Below, piece by piece: positions 1 through 6,896 of a stretch of 7,659 nucleotides of DNA. The position numbers were made by a program, and so were the translations under genes. How positions within the stretch are numbered: position 1 is the first letter of the stretch; each line of letters begins with the position of its first letter. Source of the stretch: Bacteroidota bacterium. GTDB lineage: Bacteria; Bacteroidota; Bacteroidia; Bacteroidales; UBA1556. The DNA lies in the NCBI GenBank assembly GCA_003973505.1, contig QNXT01000044.1, positions 1 to 7,659 on the forward strand, written 5' to 3'. The notes beneath the pieces were generated by a model that saw nothing but the letters and a program-made list of their open reading frames with translations, did no database searches and was not told the origin of the DNA.

Positions 1-13
1 ATTATTGCACAAA

Positions 14-46
14 GTGTCGCAAAGACAAAAAATTAGGTGTCGCAAA
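14..46. repeat. Short direct repeat, GTGTCGCAAA x2
   Basis: GTGTCGCAAA occurs at 14-23 and again at 37-46, a period of 23 bp, and a third TGTCG lies at 51-55. Read on the minus strand the units are TTTGCGACAC followed by CT or TT. Each copy is flanked by bases that let it fold into a small hairpin: TGTC-GCAAA-GACA at 15-27 and AGGT-N7-ACCT at 35-49. It resembles the TTTGCG/TTTGTG-rich short intergenic repeats I remember from Bacteroidota genomes, but that likeness is from memory and untested. Confidence 0.5.
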
Positions 47-49
47 CCT
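27..49 (-). terminator. Possible weak terminator after carB
   Basis: In the carB direction, AGGT (49-46) and ACCT (38-35) can pair around a 7-nt loop, followed by AATTTTTT (34-27). The stem has only four base pairs, two of them G-C, and lies about 100 nt after the carB stop codon. It fits an intrinsic terminator in layout but is weak. No better hairpin with a U-tract was found between here and the carB stop. Confidence 0.25.
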
Positions 50-149
50 CTGTCGTTGTGATGTTTTATTATCTTGAATAACAACAATAAATCTTATCAA
101 TTGGCTTATTTTAGAATCTTACTTCCCTAAGCTTGAATATAAAGGACGT

Positions 150-3100
150 CTAGTCTTTAATGTATTCATTCCAACTTTTAATCTGTATTCCATCTAATTC
201 TACTGTGCAAAAGGCGGTGATATAAGCACTTGCTAATCTTGCATTTGTGATAATAGGAATATTTAAGTCTATGGCGGTTCTTCGGATGCTATAGTCGTTA
301 TTTAGCTCGGAGCTGTCTAGATTCTTTGGTATATTCACCACAAAATCAATATTTCCTTTCTTCATTAGGTCGATGGAATTGGGCTTTTTGTCTTCATCGG
401 GCCAATGTACTGTGCTACATTCTATGCCATGGCTTTCAAGGAAGGTTGAAGTGCCTGCTGTGGCATATAATCGCAATCCTCTTTCTTTCATAAGTCGGCA
501 AGATGATAGTAATTCTACCTTTGATTTAATGTCACCTGTAGATAAAAGTACTCCTTTAGATGGTATTTTGTAACCAACAGATAACATGGCTTTTAATATT
601 GCTTCATAATAATCATCACCGATACATCCTACCTCACCGGTTGAGGCCATATCTACACCTAAAATTGGGTCTGCTTTGGTGAGTCTTGAGAAAGAAAATT
701 GGGATGCTTTTACGCCGATATGTTCCACATCAAAAATAGACTTATTGGGTTTTTCGACCTTTTCACCCAACATAATTCTTGTTGCCATTTCAATGAAGTT
801 TTGATTCAAGACCTTCGATACAAAAGGAAAACTTCTGGAAGCTCTAAGGTTGCACTCTATTACTTTTACGAAGTTGTCGCGTGCCAAAAACTGCATATTG
901 AAAGGTCCACTGATATTCAACTCCTTAGATATTTGTTTTGAAATGCGTTTTATTCGTCGAATGGTTTCGAAATACACTTTTTGGGGAGGGAATACGAGGG
1001 TGGCATCTCCTGAGTGAACTCCGGCAAACTCAATATGTTCCGAAATAGCATATGCGATAATCTCACCTTTATCTGCAACTGCATCAAACTCAATCTCTTT
1101 GGCTTGTTGGATAAATTCTGAAACAACCACAGGATGCTTCTTCGATATATTCGCTGCCAGTTTTAGAAAGTGTTCCAACTCCTCTCGGTTTGAAACCACG
1201 TTCATTGCTGCCCCTGATAAAACGTAGGACGGACGTATTAGTACCGGAAAGCCCACCTTGTCCACAAAGTGGAAAATATCATCCATGCTGCTTAATTCAC
1301 GCCATTTGGGCTGGTTAATTTCTAATTTGTCAAGCATGCTCGAAAACTTATGTCGGTCTTCGGCATTATCAATCGATTCGGGGCTTGTTCCTAAAATATT
1401 CACATCCAAACCATGTAAGCGCATAGCTAAAGTGTTTGGTATTTGTCCTCCCACCGAAACAATAATTCCCTTAGGGCTTTCATAATCAATAATATCTAAA
1501 ACTCTTTCCAGTGATAGTTCATCAAAGTAGAGGCGATCGCAAATGTCATAATCGGTACTTACAGTTTCTGGATTATAATTAATCATTACCGATCGATAAC
1601 CCATTTTGTTTATTGTGTTTAAGGCGTTTACACTTCCCCAATCAAATTCTACACTGCTGCCAATTCTGTATGCTCCTGATCCTAAAACAATGACTGATTT
1701 TTCATCCTTCTCATATTCTATATCACCTGAAATGCCGTGATAGCTAAGATATAAATAATTGGTTCGTGCCGGATATTCGGCAGCAAGAGTATCAATTTGT
1801 TTCACGTAAGGAATAATGCCAAGCTTCTTACGATATGCTCTAACCTTCAATAAATCTTGGTCAATGGCTTCATCAGAACTTTTGATTACGCTTCGAGCCA
1901 ATTGAAAATCGGAGAATCCGGCCTTTTTAGCTGTGAGTAAAAGCTCTTTATCTAAATGACTTAAGTCTGTTACTGTGAGCAGTTGTTCTTCGATGCTGAG
2001 TATGTTTTTCAGTTTTTCGAGAAACCAAATGTCAATGCCTGTAAGTTCGTGAATACGCTCGGTACTATACTTCTGTTTAAAAGCATGTGCAATAACGAAT
2101 ATACGCATATCAGTAGGCTCTGAAAGCTCTTTTTCGATGTCGTCAATTCGGAGTTCTTTATTCGCTGTAAAACCATGCATTCCCTGTCCAATCATGCGAA
2201 GCCCTTTTTGAATGGCTTCCTCAAAACTACGACCAATAGACATGATTTCCCCTACCGATTTCATCGAAGAGCCCAATTGCTTATTCACCCCATTAAATTT
2301 TCCTAAATCCCATCTTGGTATTTTACAAGTAACGTAGTCTAAGGCGGGTTCGAAAAAAGCTGAGGTTGTTTTTGTTACAGAGTTTTTTAATTGGTGTAAT
2401 CCGTAACCTAAACCCAGTTTTGCGGCTACAAAAGCAAGGGGATATCCCGTAGCTTTCGATGCCAAAGCACTTGATCTTGATAGACGCGCATTTACTTCTA
2501 TCACACGATAATCTTCTGATTTTGGATCTAAGGCAAATTGTACATTGCATTCGCCAATCACACCCACTCTACGAATAATCTTAATGGATATCTCTCGTAG
2601 TTTATGGTATTCGGTATTGCTTAATGTTTGCGAGGGAGCTACCACGATACTTTCGCCGGTATGAATACCCAAAGGGTCGAAATTTTCCATATTGCAGACC
2701 GTGATGCAATTATTGTATTTATCTCGAACTACCTCGTATTCAATTTCTTTCCATCCTTTTAATGATTTTTCTACCAATATTTGATTGGAAAAAGAGAAAG
2801 CCGTTTGTGCCAACTCCTTAAGTTCTTTTGCATTATGACAAAATCCACTTCCTTGTCCACCGAGTGTGAAAGCAGCCCGTGTAATCACGGGGTAGCCTAT
2901 TTTTTCGGCTGCAATTAGGGCTTCGTCAATGCTTTCGCATGAAAAACTCTCTGGTGTTTTTACATCGATGCTGTGCAGTAAATCGGCAAACTCTTGTCGG
3001 TCTTCGGTGGTGCGTATGGCTTCAATGGGCGTTCCAAGTACTTGAACATTATATTTCTGAAGAATTCCTTTCTCAAATAATTCCATTCCACAATTGAGAG

Positions 3101-3377
3101 CTGTTTGCCCACCAAATGATAGAAGTATTCCATCGGGTTTTTCCTTTTTGATTACTTGCTCGGCAAAATGAGCTGTAACAGGAAGAAAGTATATCTCATC
3201 AGCTATTTCTTTGGATGTTTGTACGGTAGCAATATTTGGATTTATTAGAACGCTTTGAATTCCTTCTTCTTTTAATGCTTTTAAGGCCTGCGAACCTGAA
3301 TAATCGAATTCGCCGGCTTCGCCAATTTTAAGAGCTCCTGAGCCTAGTATAAGGACTTTATTGATTTTTTTTGTCAT
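150..3377 (-). CDS. carB: Carbamoyl-phosphate synthase large subunit (CAD/CPS1-like type)
   Basis: Cytosolic synthetase subunit that makes carbamoyl phosphate from bicarbonate, two ATP and ammonia delivered by CarA, for arginine and pyrimidine synthesis. At 1075 aa it matches E. coli CarB (1073). The two homologous halves are clear. In the first, LGSGALKIGEAGEFDYSG (11-28), EDRQEF (125-130) and IEVNARLSRS (293-302) mark the carboxyphosphate ATP-grasp domain. In the second, LGSGAYRIGSSVEFDW (565-580), NPETVSTDYD (602-611), IRPSYVLSG (714-722) and IECNLRASRS (840-849) mark the carbamoyl-phosphate domain. Residues about 401-550 form the oligomerisation region and about 938-1060 the MGS-like effector domain (YATAGTS, 971-977). 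The wording is closer to eukaryotic CAD/CPS1, as I remember them, than to E. coli CarB. ATG start; the upstream AAAGAAAAG is at best a weak ribosome site. The gene lies 62 nt after carA and is last in the operon. The stop codon is TAG. Confidence 0.98.
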   Translation of the reverse strand: MTKKINKVLILGSGALKIGEAGEFDYSGSQALKALKEEGIQSVLINPNIATVQTSKEIADEIYFLPVTAHFAEQVIKKEKPDGILLSFGGQTALNCGMELFEKGILQKYNVQVLGTPIEAIRTTEDRQEFADLLHSIDVKTPESFSCESIDEALIAAEKIGYPVITRAAFTLGGQGSGFCHNAKELKELAQTAFSFSNQILVEKSLKGWKEIEYEVVRDKYNNCITVCNMENFDPLGIHTGESIVVAPSQTLSNTEYHKLREISIKIIRRVGVIGECNVQFALDPKSEDYRVIEVNARLSRSSALASKATGYPLAFVAAKLGLGYGLHQLKNSVTKTTSAFFEPALDYVTCKIPRWDLGKFNGVNKQLGSSMKSVGEIMSIGRSFEEAIQKGLRMIGQGMHGFTANKELRIDDIEKELSEPTDMRIFVIAHAFKQKYSTERIHELTGIDIWFLEKLKNILSIEEQLLTVTDLSHLDKELLLTAKKAGFSDFQLARSVIKSSDEAIDQDLLKVRAYRKKLGIIPYVKQIDTLAAEYPARTNYLYLSYHGISGDIEYEKDEKSVIVLGSGAYRIGSSVEFDWGSVNALNTINKMGYRSVMINYNPETVSTDYDICDRLYFDELSLERVLDIIDYESPKGIIVSVGGQIPNTLAMRLHGLDVNILGTSPESIDNAEDRHKFSSMLDKLEINQPKWRELSSMDDIFHFVDKVGFPVLIRPSYVLSGAAMNVVSNREELEHFLKLAANISKKHPVVVSEFIQQAKEIEFDAVADKGEIIAYAISEHIEFAGVHSGDATLVFPPQKVYFETIRRIKRISKQISKELNISGPFNMQFLARDNFVKVIECNLRASRSFPFVSKVLNQNFIEMATRIMLGEKVEKPNKSIFDVEHIGVKASQFSFSRLTKADPILGVDMASTGEVGCIGDDYYEAILKAMLSVGYKIPSKGVLLSTGDIKSKVELLSSCRLMKERGLRLYATAGTSTFLESHGIECSTVHWPDEDKKPNSIDLMKKGNIDFVVNIPKNLDSSELNNDYSIRRTAIDLNIPIITNARLASAYITAFCTVELDGIQIKSWNEYIKD

Positions 3378-3439
3378 TGCTTTTCTTTTATTTACGCATG
3401 TTGTTGTGCCGATTGACTGATAATTGCCATTGAGGAAAT

Positions 3440-4516
3440 CTATATTTTGGATTCTTTTACCATATCTAAAAATTTGTCGAATAAGAATTCGGTATCTGTT
3501 GGCCCGCTTGAGGCTTCGGGGTGAAACTGTGTGGAGAAAAAAGGTTTGCTGCGATGCTGAAAACCTTCGTTGGTGTTGTCATTCAGATTCACAAATAAAG
3601 GTTGCCATTCATCAGAAAGGCTTTCGTTGTCAACAGCAAAACCGTGATTTTGGGAGGTAATATAAGCTCGGTTGGTATTTACTTCCAGTACAGGCTGGTT
3701 GTGGCTTCGATGTCCGTATTTTAGTTTGTAAGTATCGGCTCCCGAAGCCAGTGACATCAATTGATTGCCAAGGCAGATGCCAAAAATGGGTTCGTCATTT
3801 TCGAAGGCTAATTCCAGGTTTTTAATAGTGATACCACATTTCTTTGGATCGCCGGGTCCGTTAGAAATAAAAAGCCCATCATATTCTTCTTTCGAAAAGT
3901 CGTAATCCCATGGTACTCGGATGATTGTGGTGTCTCTTTTTAGAAAATGACGAATGATATTGTTTTTCACGCCGCAATCAATCAACATGATTTTGTATTT
4001 CCCATTACCATATACCTGACGCTCTTTTATGCTTACTTGATCTACCAGATTTTCTGCATTTGGGTCAAACAAATCCACATCCTGATTGTCGATGATGATT
4101 TTGCCAAGCATTACGCCATTTTCTCGAATAATTTTGGTTAATGTGCGTGTGTCAATATCGTAAAGACCAGGGATTTTATTCTCTATCATCCAGTCATTCA
4201 AGCTTTTTTCTGCATTCCAATGACTGTATTCGCTAGAGTAATCACTGATAATCAATCCGCTAACTTGTATTTTATCCGATTCGTAATGTGTGAGCATGGA
4301 ATTTTCACTATCCTTATTTGGAACGCCGTAATTACCAATGAGAGGGTAGGTTGCCACCAATATTTGCCCTTTATACGATGGATCGGTTAAGCTTTCGGGG
4401 TAGCCTGTCATTGCCGTGTTGAAAACAATTTCGCCAGCAATACTTCCGGTATAGCCAAACACTTTACCAATCATTTCGGTGCCATCTTCTAAAACTAATT
4501 TTCCTGTTTTTTCCAT
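3440..4516 (-). CDS. carA: Carbamoyl-phosphate synthase small subunit (glutamine amidotransferase)
   Basis: Hydrolyses glutamine and passes ammonia to CarB. The ATG at 4516 gives 358 aa, beginning MEKTGKLVLEDG as usual for the family. The in-frame ATG at 4561 would add 15 residues unlike any CarA start (CWRFYYIQTN). Residues 1 to about 165 are the N-terminal CPSase domain (GEIVFNTAMTGYPES, 28-42). Residues about 174-355 are the class I amidotransferase domain, with SNGPGDP (218-224), the nucleophile Cys248 in GICLGNQ, and His332 and Glu334 in FHPE. The triad is intact, so the enzyme should use glutamine, unlike mammalian CPS1, which has lost the cysteine. CLGN replaces the usual CLGH, and the C-terminal third (HNQP, TSQNHGFAV, PLFVN) reads like the eukaryotic fused enzymes. 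It lies 51 nt after argR and 62 nt before carB, with no Shine-Dalgarno sequence visible. The stop codon is TAG. Confidence 0.97.
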   Translation of the reverse strand: MEKTGKLVLEDGTEMIGKVFGYTGSIAGEIVFNTAMTGYPESLTDPSYKGQILVATYPLIGNYGVPNKDSENSMLTHYESDKIQVSGLIISDYSSEYSHWNAEKSLNDWMIENKIPGLYDIDTRTLTKIIRENGVMLGKIIIDNQDVDLFDPNAENLVDQVSIKERQVYGNGKYKIMLIDCGVKNNIIRHFLKRDTTIIRVPWDYDFSKEEYDGLFISNGPGDPKKCGITIKNLELAFENDEPIFGICLGNQLMSLASGADTYKLKYGHRSHNQPVLEVNTNRAYITSQNHGFAVDNESLSDEWQPLFVNLNDNTNEGFQHRSKPFFSTQFHPEASSGPTDTEFLFDKFLDMVKESKI

Positions 4517-4567
4517 ATTTGTTTGTATATAATAAAATCTCCAACAAATTATTGGGGACATATAAAT

Positions 4568-5020
4568 CTAAAATAAATACTCTAAACCACTGAAATGATT
4601 GCTCAGAGCATCTTTAAAATCGTTAAAGTCATATTCTTCATGAAGAATAATGAGTATGGTGTCGTTACCAGCTATCGTTCCTGCTATTTCTTTTATTTCG
4701 CAATGGTCGATGCTTGCTGCCACGCTCCCTGCATAACCACTCAGGCATTTTACCAATACCATGTCACGAACAAATTCAATGGAAGTTACGCCATGGAGTT
4801 CGTAATTGTTATTAGAATTTGAACTGACGAAATAAATGCTTCCATGTTGAGAATCAGGTATTTTTCCAACCTTTAATTCTTTTAGGTCGCGAGAAAGGGT
4901 AGCCTGTGTAAGAGAAAAGCCATCAGAAAGGAGTTGTTCTAAAAGCTCATCCTGACGGCTAATGCGTTGGTGTTGAATAATATCAACAATTCTATGCTGT
5001 CGTTTTTCTTTAATGTTCAT
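4568..5020 (-). CDS. argR: Arginine repressor ArgR
   Basis: Hexameric arginine-dependent DNA-binding regulator of arginine metabolism. The product is 150 aa, close to the usual 150-156. Residues 1 to about 70 form the winged-helix DNA-binding domain, with QATLSRDLKELKVGKIP (39-55) matching the family's TQATVSRDIKEL recognition helix. Residues about 80-150 form the oligomerisation and arginine-binding domain, with GYAGSVAASID (95-105) and GTIAGNDTI (114-122). The E. coli motif is GTIAGDDTI, whose two Asp (128, 129) contact arginine; here the first is Asn119. The ATG at 5020 is chosen over an in-frame GTG at 5041, because the GTG lies inside the operator palindrome and MNIKEKRQHRI fits the family start. 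No Shine-Dalgarno sequence is visible. It is first gene of the probable argR-carA-carB operon. Confidence 0.95.
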   Translation of the reverse strand: MNIKEKRQHRIVDIIQHQRISRQDELLEQLLSDGFSLTQATLSRDLKELKVGKIPDSQHGSIYFVSSNSNNNYELHGVTSIEFVRDMVLVKCLSGYAGSVAASIDHCEIKEIAGTIAGNDTILIILHEEYDFNDFKDALSNHFSGLEYLF

Positions 5021-5048
5021 TCCAAATGTATATATATTCACTTGGAAT
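5019..5048 (-). promoter_or_regulatory. Probable ArgR operator (ARG box palindrome)
   Basis: This is a 30-bp palindrome with 13 of 15 base pairs matching, centred between 5033 and 5034, with outer arms ATTCCAA and TTGGAAT. Its minus-strand core AGTGAATATATATACATT (5042-5025) matches the known ARG box TNTGAATWWWWATTCANW except at two positions. It lies just downstream of the TAnnTTTG element and ends in the AT of the argR start codon. Bound ArgR would block transcription start and ribosome access, which implies autoregulation. The outer arms extend the symmetry beyond a standard 18-bp ARG box. Confidence 0.75.
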
Positions 5049-5049
5049 G

Positions 5050-5057
5050 CAAAAATA
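5050..5057 (-). promoter_or_regulatory. Bacteroidota-type -7 element for argR-carAB
   Basis: TATTTTTG on the minus strand fits the Bacteroidota -7 consensus TAnnTTTG exactly. Transcription would begin near 5043-5046, inside the ARG box palindrome, giving a leader of about 25 nt. The nearest upstream TTG (5091-5089) is 31 nt away, longer than the usual 17-23, so the -33 element is not convincing. Confidence 0.5.
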
Positions 5058-5145
5058 TGCGTTATTATGAAAGGGATTTGCTTTAAATCAATTTTTAAAC
5101 AGAAAGTTATTCACAGTTTATTAAAAATAAAGGATAGGAGATGAC

Positions 5146-5754
5146 TTAAATATGTTGTTCTGATTTACGTAGTATATTGAATAATAAATCACGAGCTCTG
5201 AAAAGTTTTGCTTTTACAGTACCTAAAGGGATATTCAATTCTTCGGCAATTTCTTCGTAAGAAAGCTCTTGGAAATACCTAAGTTCGATAAGTATGCGAT
5301 AATGGGGCTTTATTTTGTCCACAACATTACGCATAATTTTTATTTTTTGCTCTTTTATTAGTTCTTCCTCTGGGTCAAGTACGTCCGAAGGAACTCTTTG
5401 TACTAATTCAGTTCCAGCTTCATCTTGATATTCTTTATCTAAAGAAATAAGATGGTGTCTTTTTTTACGAATAAAATCAATACAATTGTTTGATGCAATT
5501 TTGAATAACCAAGTGCTGAAAGCATAATTGGGTGTGTATTGGTCAAGTTTTTTAAATGCTTTTCCAAAGGCTTCGATGGTTAAATCCTCTGCATCATCCT
5601 TATTATTGGTCATTTTAAGGAGCATAAAATAAATGGAATCACGGTAGTTGCCCATAAGACTAGCATAGGCATTACGATCGTTGTGGTCTAGAGCCAAGCG
5701 AATTAATTCGTAGTCTCTCTTTGCTTTATCCGTAAAATTTGGGTTTACTACCAT
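5146..5754 (-). CDS. ECF-type RNA polymerase sigma factor
   Basis: Alternative sigma-70 family factor of the extracytoplasmic function (group IV) type, which directs core RNA polymerase to a specific promoter set. The product is 202 aa, in the usual range. Region 2 spans about 25-100, with DAEDLTIEAF (54-63, region 2.2) and FSTWLFKIASNNCIDF (79-94, regions 2.3-2.4, followed by basic RKKRHH). An acidic linker lies at about 104-135. Region 4 spans about 140-195, with the helix-turn-helix LSYEEIAEELNIPLGTVKAK (164-183). There is no region 1 or 3 and no fused C-terminal domain. The ATG overlaps the end of the glycosyltransferase gene (ATGGTAG), so translation is probably coupled. No anti-sigma gene lies next to it; the next gene is argR. 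Its targets cannot be read from the sequence. The stop codon is TAA. Confidence 0.93.
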   Translation of the reverse strand: MVVNPNFTDKAKRDYELIRLALDHNDRNAYASLMGNYRDSIYFMLLKMTNNKDDAEDLTIEAFGKAFKKLDQYTPNYAFSTWLFKIASNNCIDFIRKKRHHLISLDKEYQDEAGTELVQRVPSDVLDPEEELIKEQKIKIMRNVVDKIKPHYRILIELRYFQELSYEEIAEELNIPLGTVKAKLFRARDLLFNILRKSEQHI

Positions 5755-6890
5755 TTACGCTTCTTTGTAAAAATACTTGTTATTGATATTATTGGATTGA
5801 GCACTAATATCAAAATTTCCAATAAAGGCGAAATTAGTAATAATTTTTTTTCGCCTAGCAGTAACATGGTTTTTTTTGTGATTATTAATTGGCTAAGCAA
5901 GCGAATCGCAAGAATAATGGAAATGGTAATTATTTGAGCTTGTAGGCTTAAGAGGATAATTGCAGTACTAAAAAAGACTAGTGTACTGATGTCCCAAATG
6001 CCTAAAATGAATAAATGTAAAAATTTATAATGCTTTCCTGTTGTGAGATGCCTTTTTTTCTGATAGTACCAATCATAGAAGCTTAATTTAGGACTGGAAA
6101 TAGTTCGGGCATCCTTACCAATGGCAATGCTCGTGTTTTTCCGATTGGCAGCACTATTGATAAATAAGTCGTCGTCGCCTGAAGGAATATGGTAATGCGA
6201 CTGGAAACCATTCTGTTCGAAAAACACTTGTTTACGATAAGTTAAATTGCGACCTACACCCATATAAGGCATTCCCCAACGAGCCATTGATAAATACATC
6301 ATGCCCACTCTCAGGGTGTCGTAGCGGATGATTTTATTGAGTAATCCTTTGCGCTCTTCGTAAGCACCATAGCCCAAAACAATATCCTTTTTCGTTGTAA
6401 ACTGAGCTTGCATGGAGGCAATCCAATGTTCCGAATCGGGGTAGCAATCGGCATCAGTTAATAAAACGATATCATTTTTAGCCGATTTAATCCCTACCGA
6501 TAGAGGGAATTTCTTTCCACTAAAAAAATTGATATTATCCTGAACTACAACGTATTTTAGGTTTTTATATTTATTTGAAAACTCGCGAATGAGATACTCT
6601 GTGTCGTCTTCGGACGCATGATTAACTAAAATCACTTCAAAGTCGGGGTAATCTTGTTCTAAAATACGTGGAAGATTTCGTTTTAGGTTTTGATATTCGT
6701 TTTTAGCAACTATAATTACGGAAACCGGCTTTTGTTGTTCGGTTTTTATAACAGGTGCTTTGGTAAAAAATGCAAAACGCAGAAAAACAATCCAAAAGAA
6801 AACAAACTGAATGATTGCTGCAATATAGAATGCATACAGCAATATTTTTGGTATTAATTCTATGTTTTCAGCTAATAATAGTTCTTTCAT
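5748..6890 (-). CDS. Membrane glycosyltransferase, GT2 family
   Basis: Probable inner-membrane family 2 (GT-A fold) glycosyltransferase that moves sugar from a nucleotide-sugar donor to an envelope or exported polysaccharide or lipid; the substrate is not predictable. The product is 380 aa. A membrane segment lies at about 17-42. The catalytic domain begins PVSVIIVAKNE (55-65) and has DASE-like NHASEDD (90-96), the metal-binding DAD (146-148), GVGRNLTYRK (211-220), GDDDLF (238-243, probable catalytic acidic motif) and QKKRH (277-281) in the place of Q/RxxRW. About three hydrophobic segments follow between 293 and 373, then a basic tail KKRKW. This layout is typical of processive or lipid-linked GT2 enzymes. 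The ATG at 6890 is preferred to an in-frame TTG at 6899, which falls inside a TAnnTTTG promoter motif. The 3' end overlaps the sigma factor gene by 7 nt. Confidence 0.88.
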   Translation of the reverse strand: MKELLLAENIELIPKILLYAFYIAAIIQFVFFWIVFLRFAFFTKAPVIKTEQQKPVSVIIVAKNEYQNLKRNLPRILEQDYPDFEVILVNHASEDDTEYLIREFSNKYKNLKYVVVQDNINFFSGKKFPLSVGIKSAKNDIVLLTDADCYPDSEHWIASMQAQFTTKKDIVLGYGAYEERKGLLNKIIRYDTLRVGMMYLSMARWGMPYMGVGRNLTYRKQVFFEQNGFQSHYHIPSGDDDLFINSAANRKNTSIAIGKDARTISSPKLSFYDWYYQKKRHLTTGKHYKFLHLFILGIWDISTLVFFSTAIILLSLQAQIITISIILAIRLLSQLIITKKTMLLLGEKKLLLISPLLEILILVLNPIISITSIFTKKRKW

Positions 6891-6896
6891 ACCGAA

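Larger units (their letters stand above)
1..149. other. Non-coding region downstream of carB
   Basis: No convincing coding sequence is seen on either strand in this AT-rich stretch. It holds two copies of the 10-mer GTGTCGCAAA and a weak hairpin followed by a T-run in the carB direction, both listed separately. The rest is low-complexity A/T sequence. The gene that lies to the left is outside the window. Confidence 0.6.

Noticed and set aside
373..1485. Three plus-strand open frames (373-573, 699-941, 1258-1485) opposite carB
   Set aside because: They lie antisense within a strongly conserved carB, are short, and encode no recognisable domain.
2009..2550. Two minus-strand alternative frames (2009-2191, 2323-2550) inside carB
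   Set aside because: Out-of-frame shadows of carB; carB itself is uninterrupted and family-like through both.
565..3370. Internal similarity between the two halves of carB as a repeat or recent duplication
   Set aside because: This is the ancient duplication common to all large-subunit carbamoyl-phosphate synthetases, not a local event.
3424..4141. Plus-strand open frames at 3424-3660 and 3947-4141 opposite carA
   Set aside because: Antisense to the conserved amidotransferase and N-terminal domains of carA, with no family signal.
4517..4561. Upstream ATG (4561) as carA start, with an ARG-like TATATACAAA nearby
   Set aside because: The extra 15 residues are unlike any CarA N-terminus. The TATATACAAA stretch (about 4524-4533 on the minus strand) matches too few ARG box positions to call an operator, and no full TAnnTTTG promoter is present in the gap.
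4595..4822. Plus-strand open frame opposite argR
   Set aside because: Antisense to the ArgR C-terminal domain, which has a clear family match.
5039..5041. GTG as the argR start codon
   Set aside because: It falls inside the operator palindrome and would place the predicted transcription start at or next to it; the ATG at 5020 gives the normal family length and start.
5049..5145. Terminator between the sigma gene and argR
   Set aside because: No stem-loop with a U-tract could be found in the sigma direction, so partial read-through from the sigma gene into argR cannot be excluded.
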